In this document: positions 63,555 to 64,000 of the stretch, in pieces | How positions within the stretch are numbered: the stretch's first letter is position 1 | Layout: each line of letters begins with the position of its first letter | Assembly: GCA_036346395.1 (NCBI GenBank) | Contig: CM070615.1 | Coordinates: 5,957,534 to 6,021,533, forward strand | Source of the DNA: Hsuehochloa calcarea | Taxonomy: Eukaryota > Streptophyta > Magnoliopsida > Poales > Poaceae | Reading direction: 5' to 3' | Length of the DNA stretch: 64,000 nt | Position numbers and translations under genes: made by a program | The notes under the pieces: model-generated | What the model saw: the letters and a program-made list of their open reading frames with translations, nothing else | Database searches by the model: none | What the model was told of the DNA's origin: nothing

Positions 63555-64000
63555 CTGTGGACAAATGCATGAGTCATTTAACTACATCGAAGAAATTATT
63601 CTCATAATTCAAATTCATGTGATGAATAAAGTGCTGGAAGAATCAAATGGAGAATGGAACCCAACAACAAGCCCAGATCACACTAAAACCACTTCTCAAT
63701 ATCAAACTCATTATACTAGGATGAAGCCACCGATAGTTGTGGAAAAAGACGAATCTAAGATTAAACCTTACACCCCAAAATTAAGCTAATGTTGAGTAAG
63801 GGAATGTCATGGTGCCATATTGTCATCTAACTATCCCCACCACCAAATCAAATCAGTTACGAATAGGAACTCTGTGCTGAATGTTAATTGCACTAAAGAT
63901 ATTCTCGGAGAACAGAATTAGTGTCATGTGGGGAATTCCCTACCAGTGTCAATGTGGGACCAGAGCCACCATAGCTGACACACAGGACCAAGCTGGTGCA
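63555..64000. other. Window end, nothing recognised
   Basis: Mixed AT-rich sequence on both strands. An open frame on + (63478-63789) overlaps the DMC1-like exon antisense and has no family motif. I see no gene or element end here. Confidence 0.4.

Noticed and set aside
1..64000. tRNA, rRNA or snRNA genes
   Set aside because: Read for tRNA-like A and B boxes and rRNA strings by eye; only retrotransposon primer-binding sites complementary to tRNA-Met were found. A tRNAscan or Infernal run would be decisive.

Overview
The window is nuclear DNA from a grass (Poaceae). Two host genes with plant-type GT-AG introns lie in a dense nest of grass-type transposons. The host genes are the 3' half of a SWI3C-type SWI/SNF chromatin-remodelling subunit (+ strand, exons from 8890 to 23685) and a complete eIF2 gamma subunit gene (- strand, 55949-59515, 464 codons over eight coding exons). 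The two genes converge. Without the transposons their stop codons would be only about 1 kb apart.

Left part (1-8889), upstream of the first visible SWI3C exon: a hAT transposase fragment (1-316 and 3322-4147) is split by a 3.0-kb non-autonomous copia element with a perfect 5-bp target duplication (317-3321). It is fused at 4147/4148 to a truncated copia element (4148-7699) that carries a Tourist-like MITE (4946-5373). A GC-rich minisatellite region (7700-8510) follows.

SWI3C intron (10843-23202, 12.4 kb): it holds a three-level nest. A short-LTR copia element (10909-22365) has a hAT element with CAAGGTTC ends in its 5' LTR (15840-22324). That element contains a second, transposase-bearing hAT (16487-20874). 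Each level has its own target duplication.

Intergenic MULE (24270-55516): one Mutator-like element of about 9.6 kb native length, swollen to 31 kb. From left to right it has a TIR with short dyad repeats, a decayed plant-mobile-domain (PMD) gene on +, a small cysteine-rich ORF on +, a decayed MURA transposase gene on -, and the second TIR. This convergent layout recalls MuDR, with a PMD gene where mudrB would be. A 10.8-kb LTR element (26875-37711) splits the PMD gene. It encodes Gag plus a plant-transposon-domain ORF but no pol, and its 2.7-kb LTRs are built from successive arrays of short hairpin units. A solo LTR (41951-52787), itself split by a copia element (42542-50674), cuts MURA inside its SWIM zinc-finger region.

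Right part: upstream of eIF2 gamma lies a hAT-like element (59809-62568) carrying a plastid petB fragment. Beyond it, on -, are intron-containing fragments resembling DMC1 and a ubiquitin-like domain ending in Gly-Gly. Apart from the two host genes and the Gag ORF, the coding remnants carry stops or frameshifts, or are truncated fragments.
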